From the NCBI GenBank assembly GCA_947074195.1, contig CAMTOS010000018.1:1-40989 (forward strand): 40,989 nucleotides of DNA, read 5' to 3'. This DNA is from an uncultured Bacteroides sp. (GTDB taxonomy: Bacteria; Bacteroidota; Bacteroidia; Bacteroidales; Bacteroidaceae). The notes under the pieces were generated by a model. That model ran no database searches. It was not told the DNA's origin and saw only the letters and a program-made list of their open reading frames with translations. The position numbers were made by a program, and so were the translations under genes. Shown one piece after another: positions 8,437-17,028 of this stretch. Positions within the stretch are counted from its first letter, which is position 1. Each line of letters begins with the position of its first letter.

Positions 8437-9483
8437 ATGAAAATAGGAGATAAAGTACGATTCCTTAGCGAAAAAGGCGGAGGTATTGTCACAGGTTTTC
8501 AGGGAAAAGATACCGTTCTGGTAGAAGATGAAGATGGTTTTGATATTCCTATGCCTGCTCGTGAGTGTGTGGTTATTGAAACCGATGATTATAACTTAAA
8601 ACGTAAAGCTGCTCCAAAAGTAGTTGTGGAAGAACCCAAACCAACAAAGGCTGAGATTCCTTCTATCCCTCGTCAGGCAGAAGTAAAAGGTGGTGATACA
8701 TTGAATGTCTTTTTGGCTTTTGTTCCAGAAGATGTAAAACAAATTAGTACAACTCCTTTCGAGGCATATCTGGTGAATGATAGCAATTACTATTTATACT
8801 ATACTTATTTAAGTGCCGAAGGCAAAGCCTGGAAAATGCGCTCACACGGTGTGGTAGAGCCAAATATGAAATTCATGCTCGAAGAATTCGAGAAATCTGC
8901 CCTGAATGAACTTGAACATGTTGCTATTCAGTTTATGGCTTTTAAAGACAAGAAGTCTTTCGCTCTGAAACCTGCTGTCAGCGTGGAGTTACGCATTGAT
9001 ACCGTGAAATTCTATAAATACCACACATTTAAAGAAACCGATTTCTTTGAAGATCCGGCATTAATGTATGATATCGTTCGCAATGATATTCCTGCAAAAC
9101 AAGTGTTTGTATCGGCAGAAGAAATTCAGAATGCTTTATTTGAAAAGAAGAATGTAGATAAACCTCAATCGCAACCTATTGTAAAAAAGCCAAAAGGAAA
9201 TGCCATTATAGAGGTAGATCTTCATATCGATGAGCTTCTTGATGATACCCGTGGAATGAGCAATGCAGAGATGCTGAATTATCAGTTAGATAAATTCCGC
9301 GATGTTATGGAGAAATATAAGAATAAACGTGAGCAAAAGATTGTGTTTATTCATGGAAAAGGCGATGGTGTACTTCGTAAAGCTGTTTTGGATGAATTGA
9401 AACGCAAATATAGCAATTGTCGTTTTCAGGATGCTTCATTTCAGGAATATGGTTTCGGAGCAACGATGGTCATTATAAAATAA
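8437..9483 (+). CDS. DUF2027 and Smr domain protein
   Basis: This 348-residue cytoplasmic protein begins with [39 protein letters not shown], an SH3-like DUF2027 start similar to the MutS2 KOW region. A central beta-rich domain (about 85-230) and a Lys-rich linker (about 235-255) follow. The C-terminal 85 residues form an Smr domain: VDLHIDEL near 260, and [19 protein letters not shown] near 304, the LHGxGxGxLR motif of Smr nucleases. It resembles a MutS2 C-terminal region without the ATPase. Smr domains nick DNA or cleave stalled-ribosome mRNA in other bacteria; which applies here is not known. It is monocistronic. Confidence 0.88.
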   Translation: MKIGDKVRFLSEKGGGIVTGFQGKDTVLVEDEDGFDIPMPARECVVIETDDYNLKRKAAPKVVVEEPKPTKAEIPSIPRQAEVKGGDTLNVFLAFVPEDVKQISTTPFEAYLVNDSNYYLYYTYLSAEGKAWKMRSHGVVEPNMKFMLEEFEKSALNELEHVAIQFMAFKDKKSFALKPAVSVELRIDTVKFYKYHTFKETDFFEDPALMYDIVRNDIPAKQVFVSAEEIQNALFEKKNVDKPQSQPIVKKPKGNAIIEVDLHIDELLDDTRGMSNAEMLNYQLDKFRDVMEKYKNKREQKIVFIHGKGDGVLRKAVLDELKRKYSNCRFQDASFQEYGFGATMVIIK

Positions 9484-9507
9484 AAGCTATACCAATGTAT
9501 AGCGCAT

Positions 9508-9544
9508 AAAAAAAGGAGTCGACTTATTGTAAATCGGCTCCTTT
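9508..9544. terminator. Bidirectional terminator
   Basis: An 11-bp stem (9512-9522 with 9534-9544, one G-T pair) separates two convergent genes. On the minus strand it is followed by seven Ts and should stop the 117-residue gene well; on the plus strand the tail (ACTATTT) is weaker. Confidence 0.8.
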
Positions 9545-9567
9545 ACTATTTGGGTGTAATGAAGTTA

Positions 9568-9921
9568 TCATTTCAGTTCAATTCCTCTGTTTTTAAGAGT
9601 CATGTTTAACAATGCTACATACTTAGTATACTGCTCAGCAGTCAATGTTTGTTTCATTAACTTCAAATTACCGTAAACGGCTTTGTGCAGTTTTTCTTCT
9701 TTGTTCTTCTTTGCTGAAGTTGCTTTACCCATCTGTTCTGTGAAATACTCAGAGATGTTATACACTTCTTCACTTTGCATTGAAGTCAGGTTCAAATACT
9801 TACTCAACTTGTAAACGTTGATGTTACCTTCCCATTTTACAGTTGTAGGCTGATTTCCAGCTGCAAATGTTGTAGCAGCAAGGCAGATAGCTGCCACTAA
9901 TGTTAATCCAAATCTTTTCAT
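9568..9921 (-). CDS. Small secreted LTxxQ-motif protein
   Basis: The 117-residue product has a Sec signal peptide (about residues 1-20, ending TTFA) and no lipobox Cys, so it is probably periplasmic. The mature part is helical and Lys-rich and contains two LTxxQ motifs, LTSMQ near residue 46 and LTAEQ near residue 94, the signature of Spy/CpxP-type periplasmic chaperone-like proteins. The resemblance is in motif and size only. It stands alone with its own promoter and terminator. Other possibilities are a stress-induced helical protein of unrelated origin. Confidence 0.7.
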   Translation of the reverse strand: MKRFGLTLVAAICLAATTFAAGNQPTTVKWEGNINVYKLSKYLNLTSMQSEEVYNISEYFTEQMGKATSAKKNKEEKLHKAVYGNLKLMKQTLTAEQYTKYVALLNMTLKNRGIELK

Positions 9922-10020
9922 AATACCTACTTTTTAAATTGTTACCTAAAAAAACTAATCTTTATAATAATACCTACTAAAAACATGACCTAAGCGCTTG
10001 GTCTTTCTTTTTTACCTATG

Positions 10021-10050
10021 CAAATATAAAAACATGTTTTTGAACACAAA
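10021..10050 (-). promoter_or_regulatory. Promoter of the LTxxQ gene
   Basis: On the minus strand TTTG (10047-10050) is followed 18 bases later by TATATTTG (10021-10028), a good Bacteroidota promoter. The start codon is 99 bases downstream, implying a leader of about 90 bases. Confidence 0.65.
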
Positions 10051-10164
10051 AGCATTCTCAAAGAAAAATGTGTTTTATAACATATTTCTTGATATACATC
10101 AAGAAAAGGTGGGTCAAAATGATATTAAATGCTAAGATATGTAACTCAGATGTAACATGTGTGC

Positions 10165-10767
10165 CTACACAGAACAGAATAATGTAACCAAAAACGGCAC
10201 ACTGAAGTCCACAAGGAAACCATGGAAGATGGAAAGAATAACAAATTGTTGCCCCGAATATCGGGTAATTATGGGTAAAGTTGTGTCCATTGTTGTTGCA
10301 CCACCAACTGAGATAGGGGCGAGTCTGCCGAAATATTTCACTAAAAGTGGTGCACAAAGTAATGCAATAATTTCTCTGCTGATGTTCGAAAGCAATCCAA
10401 TAGTACCCAACTCCGCACCTTTATACTCTGTAATAAAGATACTCGAAAGCGAATAATATCCAAAGCCGGAGCCTACAGCCAGGCAATCGAACAATGATCT
10501 TCCCGGCATAAAAAGACTGATCACCGCACAACCGCAAAGTGTACCGAGGATTGTCATAAAGGGTAATAACATTAATCGGGGATTCAGCGAACGAAAGTTT
10601 TTCAGGGTTTGCGGATTACAACCAATACTGATGCCCACGCAAAACATCAGTCCACACAGGGCATAATAACTCAGATTGCTGTTGAGAAGATTTTCGGGAA
10701 ACCAGTTGAAGAGACCAAAGAATGCACCTAAAATAAAAAACGAAACGATGATTATACTTCCTTTCAT
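10165..10767 (-). CDS. lysO: LysO-type lysine exporter, C-terminal ORF
   Basis: The 200-residue membrane protein corresponds to the C-terminal two thirds of LysO (YbjE, about 299 residues in E. coli), which exports lysine. Visible marks are FCVGISIGCNP near residue 42, GSGFGYYSLSSIFITEYKGAELGTIGLLSN near residue 98, the GGATTMDTTLPII stretch near 154, and about six membrane segments. Its ATG overlaps the stop of the preceding ORF (ATGA, 10764-10767), so the two are translationally coupled and together make about 294 residues. I recall Bacteroides genomes carrying the same two-ORF form, so this is more likely a natural split than a mutation. Confidence 0.85.
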   Translation of the reverse strand: MKGSIIIVSFFILGAFFGLFNWFPENLLNSNLSYYALCGLMFCVGISIGCNPQTLKNFRSLNPRLMLLPFMTILGTLCGCAVISLFMPGRSLFDCLAVGSGFGYYSLSSIFITEYKGAELGTIGLLSNISREIIALLCAPLLVKYFGRLAPISVGGATTMDTTLPIITRYSGQQFVILSIFHGFLVDFSVPFLVTLFCSV

Positions 10768-11048
10768 GCCTCTTCTCCTTTCTTTCCTTTATTATATACG
10801 GCACGCCAGAGGAATGCGGCACAAACAGCACTACCCAGTACTGCACCCGCCGTAATCATTAAAGCTTCCACTCCAAGTGTATGCAAATTATTAATAATAT
10901 CAGGATTTCCGCCTACATCAACGCCAAGTAGAAAAAGGAGAAGCCAGATGAAGAGAGTGATAAGTGATTGAATCCATGAAATCTTCTTATTGCGAAGAAG
11001 AAAGCCCACCAGCACACCGATGAGCATAATGCCGACAATGATAAACAT
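10764..11048 (-). CDS. LysO-type lysine exporter, N-terminal ORF
   Basis: The 94-residue protein has three membrane segments (about 2-17, 28-45 and 57-82) and the segment FLLGVDVGGNPDIINNL, which parallels FCVGISIGCNP in the downstream ORF and suggests that LysO itself contains an internal repeat. It corresponds to the N-terminal third of single-chain LysO. It ends KKGEEA and its TGA overlaps the ATG of the second ORF. The pair would assemble in the inner membrane as a two-chain exporter. Topology and function are inferred from the family. Confidence 0.8.
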   Translation of the reverse strand: MFIIVGIMLIGVLVGFLLRNKKISWIQSLITLFIWLLLFLLGVDVGGNPDIINNLHTLGVEALMITAGAVLGSAVCAAFLWRAVYNKGKKGEEA

Positions 11049-11070
11049 ATATACAGGTTGTTTTTGGCGG

Positions 11071-11078
11071 CAAAGATA
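11071..11078 (-). promoter_or_regulatory. -7 promoter motif for lysO
   Basis: TATCTTTG on the minus strand lies 22 bases before the start at 11048. It overlaps a 7-bp inverted repeat (11076-11082 with 11085-11091) that sits directly after the stop of the upstream lipoprotein gene and could be a weak terminator or an operator. Confidence 0.5.
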
Positions 11079-11092
11079 GAGAAATCTCTATA

Positions 11093-11848
11093 TTAATATG
11101 GTATAAGTAGTAAATCTAACTCGGAACTGATGTTTTCTACAATAATCTTTGTGGTAGTCGATAGTGATTCTGCCATCAGGTCCAGACAAGCCTCATTAGA
11201 TAATACTGAATCACTATATGTTTTTGGGCGGGCATATTCTACATGGTTCAGACTATACGATTTATCAAATACCTTTTCTCCATTATGCATTAGGGTTATG
11301 TGAATCACCAGATTCGTGTTGGCGTTTCCCACTTTATTGCCTGGTATTTCTAAAAAATCATCATCAAACCATATTATCGAGGTGGATTTCAGGTTGACCA
11401 TTCCAACAGTCTCGTTTCGTTCGATGTTTACTTTTAGCCGGTATGCCGAATCCGGTGCAATATCTTTCTGATTATCTATCAGGTTAAAACGGGTGCTACT
11501 GTTACATTCTGCAAGTAATGCTTCAGTCAAAAATTCGCGATAGGTTTGAGTCAGCGAATGTTCGCCTAACTTCGTTCTGAATTTACCTACTTCCAGATTG
11601 TAAAAAAATAGAGGAATGGCATAAGAACTCTTCCTTTTAATGGTTGTATAGTAATCAAGATTCGAATAACGAATAAATTCCAGATATATATCATTCTCTT
11701 TATTTCCGAAATACTCTTTCGAACCCAGTTCATAGAAAAGTGATGTTTTCATTGGATTTAATTCCAACTGCATGCTACGGCTGCTACGGCAGGAGCAAAA
11801 CAGAACTGACGTTAATATAAGAAGATAGATAGATTTCATATAGTTCAA
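11093..11848 (-). CDS. Lipoprotein of unknown function, last gene of the TonB/sigma unit
   Basis: The 251-residue protein has a lipobox ending LFCSC with the lipidated Cys at residue 20 (17 if the ATG at 11839 is used). The following RSSRSMQLELNP has no acidic surface-export signal, so a periplasm-facing location is more likely. The rest is a mix of strands and helices with YREFLTEALLAEC near residue 104 and a segment VFDKSYSLNHVEYARP near 198, a layout that reminds me of envelope lipoproteins of the ABC-transport-auxiliary or LpoB kind, without a firm match. It starts 32 bases after the DUF4249 gene ends, so it is probably co-transcribed with it. Confidence 0.75.
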   Translation of the reverse strand: MNYMKSIYLLILTSVLFCSCRSSRSMQLELNPMKTSLFYELGSKEYFGNKENDIYLEFIRYSNLDYYTTIKRKSSYAIPLFFYNLEVGKFRTKLGEHSLTQTYREFLTEALLAECNSSTRFNLIDNQKDIAPDSAYRLKVNIERNETVGMVNLKSTSIIWFDDDFLEIPGNKVGNANTNLVIHITLMHNGEKVFDKSYSLNHVEYARPKTYSDSVLSNEACLDLMAESLSTTTKIIVENISSELDLLLIPY

Positions 11849-11880
11849 GATTTGATGCTGTACGGGTATAGAAGATTTTT

Positions 11881-12888
11881 TTAATTATTTGATTCTCTTA
11901 TCGGTAATTCCATTAATACAGAAGTTTCGCTGCTAAAGCAAACCATACCGGTTCCACCGTTTACATTGCTTTCCTGAATAACAGGTTCGGAAAACATAGG
12001 GTCATAGGCATATGAATCCATAAGATTAAGATATTGATAATGTCGATAAGTTTGTTTATTAATACTTTGCAATCTTACATAACATCTATATTCGAGAAGA
12101 TTCTCTCCGCTAGTATAATCTATGTCTTTATAAACCCTGAGCGTATGGTTTGTGCCGCTAAACCGACTGTCATCAAAAACGCTGTAGATATTTTTGGGTT
12201 TGTCATCATATTCATCTCCGCCAAGTGTAGGATTACCATCTGTCAATACTATATCTTCGTGATTATAGATTTTAAAATAGCCGGTTATTCCTGATGATAT
12301 ATGATTATAACTATCATCTTCATCTATTTCAAAATCATTTTTTGATTGTCGTTCAAGGATAAGACGATAATAATTCTTCTCTTCTGGTTTGTCTTTAATT
12401 GTTATATCGAATCGTAGTAATTCACCATAATAATTATCTCCGTATCGGGTATATGCTCTTACTGTATCAATATTTTCAATCGGAAGTGGGGGAAGTGGAA
12501 CGATCTCTTCTATCCAGGCATGTTGTCCATCATCTGTAATTGCATCAATTCGTACTTTATCTCCGGGGTTAAATTTATAATCAATGAGTATTTTCATTTG
12601 ATTACCGTTATAATAAACCTGATCTTCTTCTGGCGGCAGAACTATACCCTGAGCCACCACAACATCATTAACAGTCACTTCTACGTTTGCATCAGTTACA
12701 TCTGTATAAGATTGTTTGCCAGTATAATTTAAATATAATATATGATTAATGCTATCACTATTAATAAAAGCATTCATTATTATTTTAGATTTGGAATTTG
12801 CATTTTTAAAAGGCAATTCATTCATGCAACTGGTACAAAAAACTATAAGCATGAGCAATAAAAATATATGTATTGAATGTTTTTTCAT
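11881..12888 (-). CDS. DUF4249 lipoprotein, partner of the TonB receptor
   Basis: I take the start at 12888 (MKKHSIHIF), which gives a normal lipoprotein signal peptide with a lipobox ending CTSC and Cys21, and 335 residues in all. A longer reading to 12936 would overlap the receptor gene and add an unlikely leader. The body has the DUF4249 pattern: IIMNAFINSD, a carboxypeptidase-regulatory-like early beta domain with VEVTVNDVVV, NPGDKVRIDA near 110, and the C-terminal VNGGTGMVCFSSETSV. DUF4249 proteins are encoded next to TonB receptors and may fill a SusD-like substrate-binding role; that role is an inference. The gene begins 11 bases after the receptor stop. Confidence 0.85.
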   Translation of the reverse strand: MKKHSIHIFLLLMLIVFCTSCMNELPFKNANSKSKIIMNAFINSDSINHILYLNYTGKQSYTDVTDANVEVTVNDVVVAQGIVLPPEEDQVYYNGNQMKILIDYKFNPGDKVRIDAITDDGQHAWIEEIVPLPPLPIENIDTVRAYTRYGDNYYGELLRFDITIKDKPEEKNYYRLILERQSKNDFEIDEDDSYNHISSGITGYFKIYNHEDIVLTDGNPTLGGDEYDDKPKNIYSVFDDSRFSGTNHTLRVYKDIDYTSGENLLEYRCYVRLQSINKQTYRHYQYLNLMDSYAYDPMFSEPVIQESNVNGGTGMVCFSSETSVLMELPIRESNN

Positions 12889-12899
12889 GATGATAAGCA

Positions 12900-15626
12900 T
12901 TAAAATCTGAATGTATAAGATACGGAAGGCAAGCAAGGCAAAAACGTGATTTTCGTAATTTTCCTTTGCCCTTTTATATATTGAGGATGATATGTTTCTG
13001 TCACTGGATTATAAATACTGCCTGAATAAATGTTATATTCACTATCATTATAAATATGTGATGGATTCATGGCATTATATACATTATATACACTTATATT
13101 CCAGGTACGTATTCCTCGCTTAGTTTTTTTGTTAAAATTGACTCCAATATTAAGACGATGGGTTGGAGGTAAACGATAGTTGTTGCGTTGCTCGTATAGT
13201 TCATCAGGAATGATATAACCACCAGGACTAAGTATTGCCGTTCCTTCCTCAGCAATGGTCTTTGTTCCTCCTGTTGAAAAAATCCATGATGAAGAAATAT
13301 CAATGCGATTATTAAATTTATAATTGAAAACCACATTCACATTATGTCTGCAATCATATTTATATGGAAATCTTAATCCATGGTTTACATCGCCATCAGG
13401 AAATATTCTGTCAGTCTTGGCCAAAGTATAATTAATCCATCCTGTAGCTTTCCCGGTTAATTTCTGTAGCATAAATTCAACACCCATTGAGCGTCCTTTT
13501 CCTATCGCTATTTTATCTTCCCAACCTGTTGAATTTCCCCAGAAAGAACTTCCATCTTTATATTCCAGTATATTGCGCATATCTTTATAATAACCTTCCA
13601 CAGAAAACTCCCAGCCTTTAGGCCATACATAATAAAATCCTGCCGAATACTGATGCGATTCCATAGGTTTAATATTGTTGGTGACAGGTACCCATAAATC
13701 AGTGGAATTTCCTATCTGATTTGATGTCAGCAAATGCATATATTGAAACATTTGTGTATATGAAGCCTTGAATGATAATGGTTCAGCAATCTTCAGACGT
13801 GCTGAAACGCGGGGTTGTGCAGAGAAATAATTCTTTTTGTTGACATTAAACATCGAGAAATGTACACCGATATTCATTCGTAATCTGCTTCCAATATTGA
13901 AATTGTCTTCTATATAAGCCGATACTTCGTGAGCTCTTATTTTGCTATTATTAGTATTATAATGCAGAGTGTCTTGTATGATGTGTGAATCTTCCTTTTC
14001 CAGAATTTCGTTAGTCATTATTTCAGGGCGAAAACTATGACGTTGATAAGTGGCACCAAATTTAATGTCGTGTGTTGGTACCGGATTATAATCGAAATCA
14101 ATCATATAACTCCAGTCACGCATGCCGGAATTATACTTCGAAATATAGCTTTTTTCTGATGTGTTTATGATGTCTTCTTGTTCACATGTAGATTTTGTAG
14201 AATAAGACATCTGATATTGATTATAGGCTGCAGTCATATTAACAAAAAGTTTCTGGTTGAAAATCAGATTTAACCGTGCAGATCCTATCATGTTTCCCCA
14301 GGTATTGGTTTGCCAATCCTGATATTCGCTCGTTGAAGTATAAAGACTACCATCATCTTCTCTATATTGGAATTCATATTTACTGGTATAGCCAATTTTA
14401 TTCCTGTCTTTGCCATTATAAAAACTAAGGAATAATCGTGCTCTGTCAGAAAAACGATGATTAATCTTAGCATTAACATCATAAAAATAATAATTCAGCG
14501 CATCATCACTTTTGATAAAAGGACGCGAAATTAAATCAATATAAGATCGTCGGGCAGAAACATTAAATGCCGTTTTATTTTTTATTATCGGTCCTTCCAG
14601 TTGAATTCTGCTTGTTAGCAATCCTAAACTTACTAATCCGTGATATTTGTTCAAGTCGCCATCATTGGTGCGAACATCAATCACAGACGATAATCTGCCG
14701 CCATATCGGGCAGGAAATGATCCTTTATACAAAGTCACTTTCTTCACCGCCTCTGGTGTAAATATCGAAAAGAAACCGAAAACATGATCTACATTATACA
14801 CCGGCACACCATCTAAAAGAATAAGATTCTGATCAGAACTGCCACCGCGTACATGTATTCCAGCTGCACCTTCCATACCGGCTTGTACCCCGGGCATTAA
14901 CTGAATAGATTTCATTACATCAGCTTCTCCAAGTATAGTCGGTGTATTTTTTATATGTGCAATCGGGATATCAATTGCACTCATATGAGTAGAATTGATA
15001 CCCGATTCTGTTTTATCTGATAAGATCACCACTTCCTGCAACTGATTATTATCGTGCATGGCGATATTGATGACCGTATCTTTTTTCAGAGTCAGCATAT
15101 AGCGCTGCAGATCATAACCCATATACGAGAAACTGAGTTCAGTATTCCCTTCGGGTAATGTAAGGCTGTAAAAACCATAAGGATTACTGGTCGTTCCACG
15201 ATGGCGCCAACAGTCAATAATGTTGGCACCAATCAATGTTTCGCCGGATGCTCCGTCGGTAACATAGCCACTGATAGTATACTTTTTCGTCTCTTTTGCT
15301 AACTTTTTTTGATGTAGTAAAATATGTCGGCCTGTAATCTCATAACCCACAGGTTGTTTATTAAACGCCAAGTCAAGTACATCTTTCAGCTTTCGCTGTT
15401 TTACATTTATGGTAATCGGTGTTTCAAGTTTCACCTCTTCTCCATAGATAAAAGCATAACCGCTTTGTAGCTCTACATGCTTTATAAAGTCTTCCAGCGT
15501 TGCATTCTCTAACTCTATGGTCAGTTTTATCACATTCTGCTGGGCATAAATATTAGTTGTTTGGGAAATGAACACAATCAGAAGCATCAGGCTTCTGATT
15601 GTATTCATCATATAGAATTCAGTCAT
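12900..15626 (-). CDS. TonB-dependent receptor with STN and carboxypeptidase-regulatory domains
   Basis: The 908-residue outer-membrane receptor has, in order: a signal peptide (about 1-28, cleaved after NIYA), an STN secretin/TonB short N-terminal domain (about 33-106), a carboxypeptidase D regulatory-like domain (about 116-192, TISGYVTDGASGETLIGANI), a plug (about 228-320, with VRGGSSDQNLILLDGVPVYN and GSFPARYGGRLSSVIDVRT), and a beta barrel ending in the C-terminal aromatic YTFRF. The STN domain is the part that contacts FecR-type anti-sigma factors, so the receptor should signal as well as import. Its start overlaps the fecR stop (ATGA, 15623-15626). The substrate is unknown; nothing specifically marks iron, peptide or glycan. 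Confidence 0.93.
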   Translation of the reverse strand: MTEFYMMNTIRSLMLLIVFISQTTNIYAQQNVIKLTIELENATLEDFIKHVELQSGYAFIYGEEVKLETPITINVKQRKLKDVLDLAFNKQPVGYEITGRHILLHQKKLAKETKKYTISGYVTDGASGETLIGANIIDCWRHRGTTSNPYGFYSLTLPEGNTELSFSYMGYDLQRYMLTLKKDTVINIAMHDNNQLQEVVILSDKTESGINSTHMSAIDIPIAHIKNTPTILGEADVMKSIQLMPGVQAGMEGAAGIHVRGGSSDQNLILLDGVPVYNVDHVFGFFSIFTPEAVKKVTLYKGSFPARYGGRLSSVIDVRTNDGDLNKYHGLVSLGLLTSRIQLEGPIIKNKTAFNVSARRSYIDLISRPFIKSDDALNYYFYDVNAKINHRFSDRARLFLSFYNGKDRNKIGYTSKYEFQYREDDGSLYTSTSEYQDWQTNTWGNMIGSARLNLIFNQKLFVNMTAAYNQYQMSYSTKSTCEQEDIINTSEKSYISKYNSGMRDWSYMIDFDYNPVPTHDIKFGATYQRHSFRPEIMTNEILEKEDSHIIQDTLHYNTNNSKIRAHEVSAYIEDNFNIGSRLRMNIGVHFSMFNVNKKNYFSAQPRVSARLKIAEPLSFKASYTQMFQYMHLLTSNQIGNSTDLWVPVTNNIKPMESHQYSAGFYYVWPKGWEFSVEGYYKDMRNILEYKDGSSFWGNSTGWEDKIAIGKGRSMGVEFMLQKLTGKATGWINYTLAKTDRIFPDGDVNHGLRFPYKYDCRHNVNVVFNYKFNNRIDISSSWIFSTGGTKTIAEEGTAILSPGGYIIPDELYEQRNNYRLPPTHRLNIGVNFNKKTKRGIRTWNISVYNVYNAMNPSHIYNDSEYNIYSGSIYNPVTETYHPQYIKGQRKITKITFLPCLPSVSYTFRF

Positions 15627-16504
15627 AGTTTTTTGTAAATAATAATGCGGTCTTTTGCCGTCTTCTTATAATTAAATTGTCTGCCTGTTTGTAGTAATGT
15701 CAGAATCTCTTCCAGCGACTCGCCGTTTGTGAAGCGGGCTGTCAGGTGATAATCGTTCAGTTCAAGATCTTGAATAATAATATCTACATTAAAATGATTG
15801 CTTAACTTTCTTGCAATCTCAGTAAGTTTAGTTTTATTGAATATAAAATTGTTGTTTTGCCATGCCATACTGATATCAGTATCTTTACTCTGCTCTCTCA
15901 GCAGCGTATGATTTTCTTTGTTAAATACAGCACTTTCGTTGGGTTGAAGAACGACAGATTCTTCTCCTGTTGAAGTACTTACAGATACAGAACCCTGATA
16001 AAGCGTGGTAATGATTTCGGGATTGTTGCTATAAGCATCCACATTAAAGCGTGTGCCCAATACCTCGATCATCAACTCTTCTGCTTCGACAATAAACGGA
16101 TGCTTCTGGTCTTTTTCTATCGAAAAATAACCCTCGCCACTCAATGAAACGCGGCGATCACTTCTGCCAAAACGCTTCGGATAACTTAAAGAAGAAAAGC
16201 GGTTCAGCATCACCCGGCTTCCATCCGGAAGATCTATCGTTGTGCAATCGGCAAGTGTGCTGATGGTCAGCATGCGTGGCGGAACAGCATATTCGTAAAT
16301 GCACCATGACAATACGCCAAGTACAAGAATGGCTGCTGCAGCTTTTAAGATAGATGGGATTCTGAATATTTTAGCCTTTCTGCCTTTTAGTTTAGGCTCA
16401 AGCAGTTTGTAGCTTTCGTTTGCCGAGTAGCGTCCGCGCGGCGAACGGGTCGAAGCAACCAGTTTATCCAGTATTTTGTCGAAATCAGTATCTGTATTTC
16501 TCAT
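15623..16504 (-). CDS. FecR-family anti-sigma factor
   Basis: The 293-residue protein has a short cytoplasmic N-terminus, one membrane span (about 52-70), and a periplasmic FecR domain beginning near residue 80 with IDLPDGSRVMLNRFSSLSYP and GEGYFSIEKDQKHPFIVEAE. The C-terminal DUF4974 domain covers about 220-293 (FNKTKLTEIARKLSNHFNVDI). It should hold or activate the ECF sigma factor at 17029-17583 and receive the signal from the STN domain of the receptor, whose start codon overlaps its stop. Unusually, a lipoprotein gene lies between it and the sigma factor. Confidence 0.93.
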   Translation of the reverse strand: MRNTDTDFDKILDKLVASTRSPRGRYSANESYKLLEPKLKGRKAKIFRIPSILKAAAAILVLGVLSWCIYEYAVPPRMLTISTLADCTTIDLPDGSRVMLNRFSSLSYPKRFGRSDRRVSLSGEGYFSIEKDQKHPFIVEAEELMIEVLGTRFNVDAYSNNPEIITTLYQGSVSVSTSTGEESVVLQPNESAVFNKENHTLLREQSKDTDISMAWQNNNFIFNKTKLTEIARKLSNHFNVDIIIQDLELNDYHLTARFTNGESLEEILTLLQTGRQFNYKKTAKDRIIIYKKL

Positions 16505-16519
16505 TTTTCTGTTTTAAAA

Positions 16520-16939
16520 TCATTTGGGTGTCAGCTGAATGGACATTTGCGATGTTTCGGCATTTTTCCATTGCGGCGTACTGGTTAAATGTATATAAAC
16601 GCCTTTCTGAACTTTTGCAGGATAGATCTTTACATTGACTTTTGCTTCTTTCTTACCTGCAGGAATCACCACTTCGCTGGTTTCAAGAACAAACATATCG
16701 TTCCCGATAGGCGTTTTGCTCAAAGTGATTTTTAATTTGCGGTCTTCATCTTTTTTGTCGACAGCAATAATCTTGGTTTGAATTGTTTCCGAACTCATGC
16801 TTTTATCGTACCGATAATCCATGAATGTTTTGTTAAACCCTACATAATTGTCCGGGTAGTTTCCATTATCATTATCACAACTACTAACCGTAATCAGTAA
16901 GAGCGATAAGAATAAAAGTTGTCCGAATAGTCTTTTCAT
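16520..16939 (-). CDS. Small lipoprotein (DUF4843-like) between sigma and anti-sigma genes
   Basis: The 139-residue product has a lipobox ending TVSSC (Cys21) followed by DNDNGNYPDN, an acidic stretch like a surface-export signal. The mature part looks like one beta-sandwich: YVGFNKTFMDYRYDKS, then IIAVDKKDEDRKLKITLSK and EVVIPAGKKEAKVNVKIYP, in the style of Calx-beta or DUF4843 domains where a basal strand pair precedes an AGxxxAxVxVxI strand. The DUF4843 label is from memory. It lies 15 bases before fecR and 89 bases after the sigma gene, within the same operon, so it is a candidate accessory binding or sensing lipoprotein. Confidence 0.75.
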   Translation of the reverse strand: MKRLFGQLLFLSLLLITVSSCDNDNGNYPDNYVGFNKTFMDYRYDKSMSSETIQTKIIAVDKKDEDRKLKITLSKTPIGNDMFVLETSEVVIPAGKKEAKVNVKIYPAKVQKGVYIHLTSTPQWKNAETSQMSIQLTPK

Positions 16940-17028
16940 GTTTACACTAGTTTTTTAATTGAATTAAACTTGTTACATGAATAAAGACAGACTTCTTTTG
17001 AAATCTCCCTATGCCGAATCCGAAAAAA

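Noticed and set aside
10157..10456. ORFs antisense to the LysO gene
   Set aside because: They are shadows of the membrane-protein reading frame; their sequence shows no protein-like pattern.
10764..10767. Frameshift in lysO
   Set aside because: The ATGA junction is a clean stop-start overlap, and I recall the same split in other Bacteroides genomes, so it is treated as two real ORFs.
12889..12936. Longer start for the DUF4249 gene
   Set aside because: It would add 16 residues in front of a normal lipoprotein signal peptide and overlap the receptor gene by 37 bases; the ATG at 12888 gives a standard signal peptide.
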